From IMG/VR virus record IMGVR_UViG_3300047378_000033, positions 1 to 22,853 of that record: a stretch of 22,853 nucleotides of DNA; one strand, 5' to 3'. The notes beneath the pieces were generated by a model that saw nothing but the letters and a program-made list of their open reading frames with translations, did not search any database and had not been told where the DNA came from. Each line of letters begins with the position of its first letter. The first letter of the stretch is position 1. A program made the translations under genes and the position numbers. This document shows, piece by piece, positions 21,966-22,853 of the stretch. Source of the DNA: a virus.

Positions 21966-22853
21966 TTAAATAGTTGTCCAGCCAATCGTGCTATCTACAT
22001 AGACCAACTGTGCTGCGTTATTCTGTGGCAGTTGAGCATCTCCAGCTACCGAATTAATATTTGAGCCGTTACGACCTACAGTAATTAATGCTGCTCCCAC
22101 GTTCTTAACAGTAACAACATCACCTGCTGATGGACTAGCTGGGAGTGTAAGAGTAAACGCAGTAGTAGCATGATTGCCTACAATTTGATCGCCAGACAAC
22201 ATAGTGTAGTTGGCTGTCTTAACTAGCCAGTCGTTATACAAGCCGCCAACTGTGGCAAAAGACAAAGTGCCTGAACCGTTAGTTATAAGTGCTTGTCCTG
22301 TGCTGCCGTCAGTGACAGCAAGTTTTGCAATAGTTACGGCACCATCTACAATCTTTGCCGTAGTGACTGTGTTGTCACTGGGTGTACCTACGTCAGTAAC
22401 TGCAATAGCCGCTACCATAATCTCTATAGCTGCTCCGTTGGCAGGAGCTTCAGAGAAAGTAACTACAGCGGGAGTTGCGCTAGATACTGCATAGGTTGAT
22501 TTGTTTTGATACACGCCATCTACATACACCAGCGTGTTGTTTTCTATTGCTGCGCCAGAGAGTGAGAAGGTTACGTCACTACCATCACCAGTGAAGCTGT
22601 TAAGCAGGAGGTCAGCAGCACCGCCACCAATCTCTCCCCACTCTGTGGAGTAGCCTTCAAACTTACCTTCAGTGGTGTTGTAGCGGAACTGACCAGCTAC
22701 GCCTGTAGGACGCTGGGCTGTAGTACCTGCTGACATCTTGACAGCGGTAGTACCTGTGACAGTGACTGAGTTAAAGCTAGGATCAGTACCAATAGAAGCT
22801 GCACTAGCGGCAGCAGCAGTAGCTGAGTTGGCTGCGTTGGTAGCTGAGGTAGA
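21966..22853 (-). CDS. Tail fibre protein, C-terminal part (gene runs off the right edge)
   Basis: The reading frame stays open from the stop at 21966 to the window edge, at least 295 codons. An ATG at 22736 is internal: the 39 codons upstream read SATAAAASAASIGTDPSFNS and on, the Ala/Ser repeat style of T7 gp17-like fibres, and there is no Shine-Dalgarno. The order of the visible part is Ala/Ser-rich stalk, KMSAGTTAQRPTGVAGQFRY segment (a common fibre motif), beta-rich domain with FTGDGSDVTFSLS and NTLVYVDGVYQ, then a linker with TAKIVDGAVTIAKLA, and a C-terminal domain shared with the 107-aa protein. It is likely the main fibre contacting the host. The N-terminal virion-binding domain is outside the window. 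Confidence 0.85.
   Translation of the reverse strand, partial: STSATNAANSATAAAASAASIGTDPSFNSVTVTGTTAVKMSAGTTAQRPTGVAGQFRYNTTEGKFEGYSTEWGEIGGGAADLLLNSFTGDGSDVTFSLSGAAIENNTLVYVDGVYQNKSTYAVSSATPAVVTFSEAPANGAAIEIMVAAIAVTDVGTPSDNTVTTAKIVDGAVTIAKLAVTDGSTGQALITNGSGTLSFATVGGLYNDWLVKTANYTMLSGDQIVGNHATTAFTLTLPASPSAGDVVTVKNVGAALITVGRNGSNINSVAGDAQLPQNNAAQLVYVDSTIGWTTI

Noticed and set aside
22210-22736. Tail fibre gene starting at ATG 22736
   Set aside because: The frame is open upstream to the window edge, encodes fibre-like sequence and has no ribosome-binding site at that ATG.
18231-22853. Diversity-generating retroelement acting on the tail genes
   Set aside because: No reverse transcriptase and no template/variable repeat pair could be seen in the window.

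Overview
The window looks like part of a lytic, tailed, podovirus-type bacteriophage genome of the broad T7-like replication lineage. Genes fill almost the whole window, with 1-17 nt overlaps and frequent TAATG/TAGTG stop-start junctions. There are no tRNAs, no integrase and no gap of 300 bases without a gene. The replication genes (ssDNA-binding protein, primase-helicase, family A DNA polymerase, endonuclease I) align in my reading with T7 gp2.5, gp4, gp5 and gp3. A coenzyme-B12-dependent ribonucleotide reductase and marine-style tail fibre genes suggest an aquatic, probably marine, bacterial host. A relationship to the cobavirus/Zobellviridae-type or other marine podoviruses is my inference and not proven here. 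No RNA polymerase, terminase, portal, capsid or endolysin gene lies in the window, so the genome continues on at least one side.

Left arm, + strand (34-7893): a DNA metabolism operon. In order it encodes a small ssDNA-binding protein with an acidic-Phe tail, a primase-helicase, a DNA polymerase with 3'-5' exonuclease, and a zinc-ribbon/GIY-YIG protein whose start lies inside the polymerase gene behind a promoter-like sequence. It continues with a RecB/Cas4-like PD-(D/E)XK exonuclease, an endonuclease I-like resolvase, a 56-residue acidic protein, a DUF3310 protein and a monomeric class II ribonucleotide reductase. Together these would unwind, prime and copy phage DNA, degrade or debranch DNA, and supply deoxynucleotides. 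A strong hairpin terminator at 7903-7926 closes the operon.

Right arm, - strand (7925-22853): a late operon read from the right edge towards the terminator. It begins with a tail fibre gene that runs off the window. Next come two appendage-plus-tail-assembly-chaperone modules (226 aa + 93 aa, then 107 aa + Gly-rich 252 aa + 95 aa), a coiled-coil membrane-anchored protein and a self-cleaving S74 tail protein. After a small unknown protein come two holin-like membrane proteins separated by a near-consensus sigma70-type promoter. The rest is virion structure: a repeat-containing 597-aa protein, a head-tail adaptor, a tail nozzle-like protein, a 77-aa fibre-like stub, and three large putative internal or ejection proteins (410, 351 and 1007 aa).

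Most notable observations: the GIY-YIG gene nested in the polymerase 3' end with its own promoter and ribosome-binding site; acidic tails ending in Phe on three replication proteins; a T7 4A/4B-like internal restart site in the primase-helicase; the inter-holin promoter whose predicted start point falls inside the next gene; and duplicated tail-tip modules.
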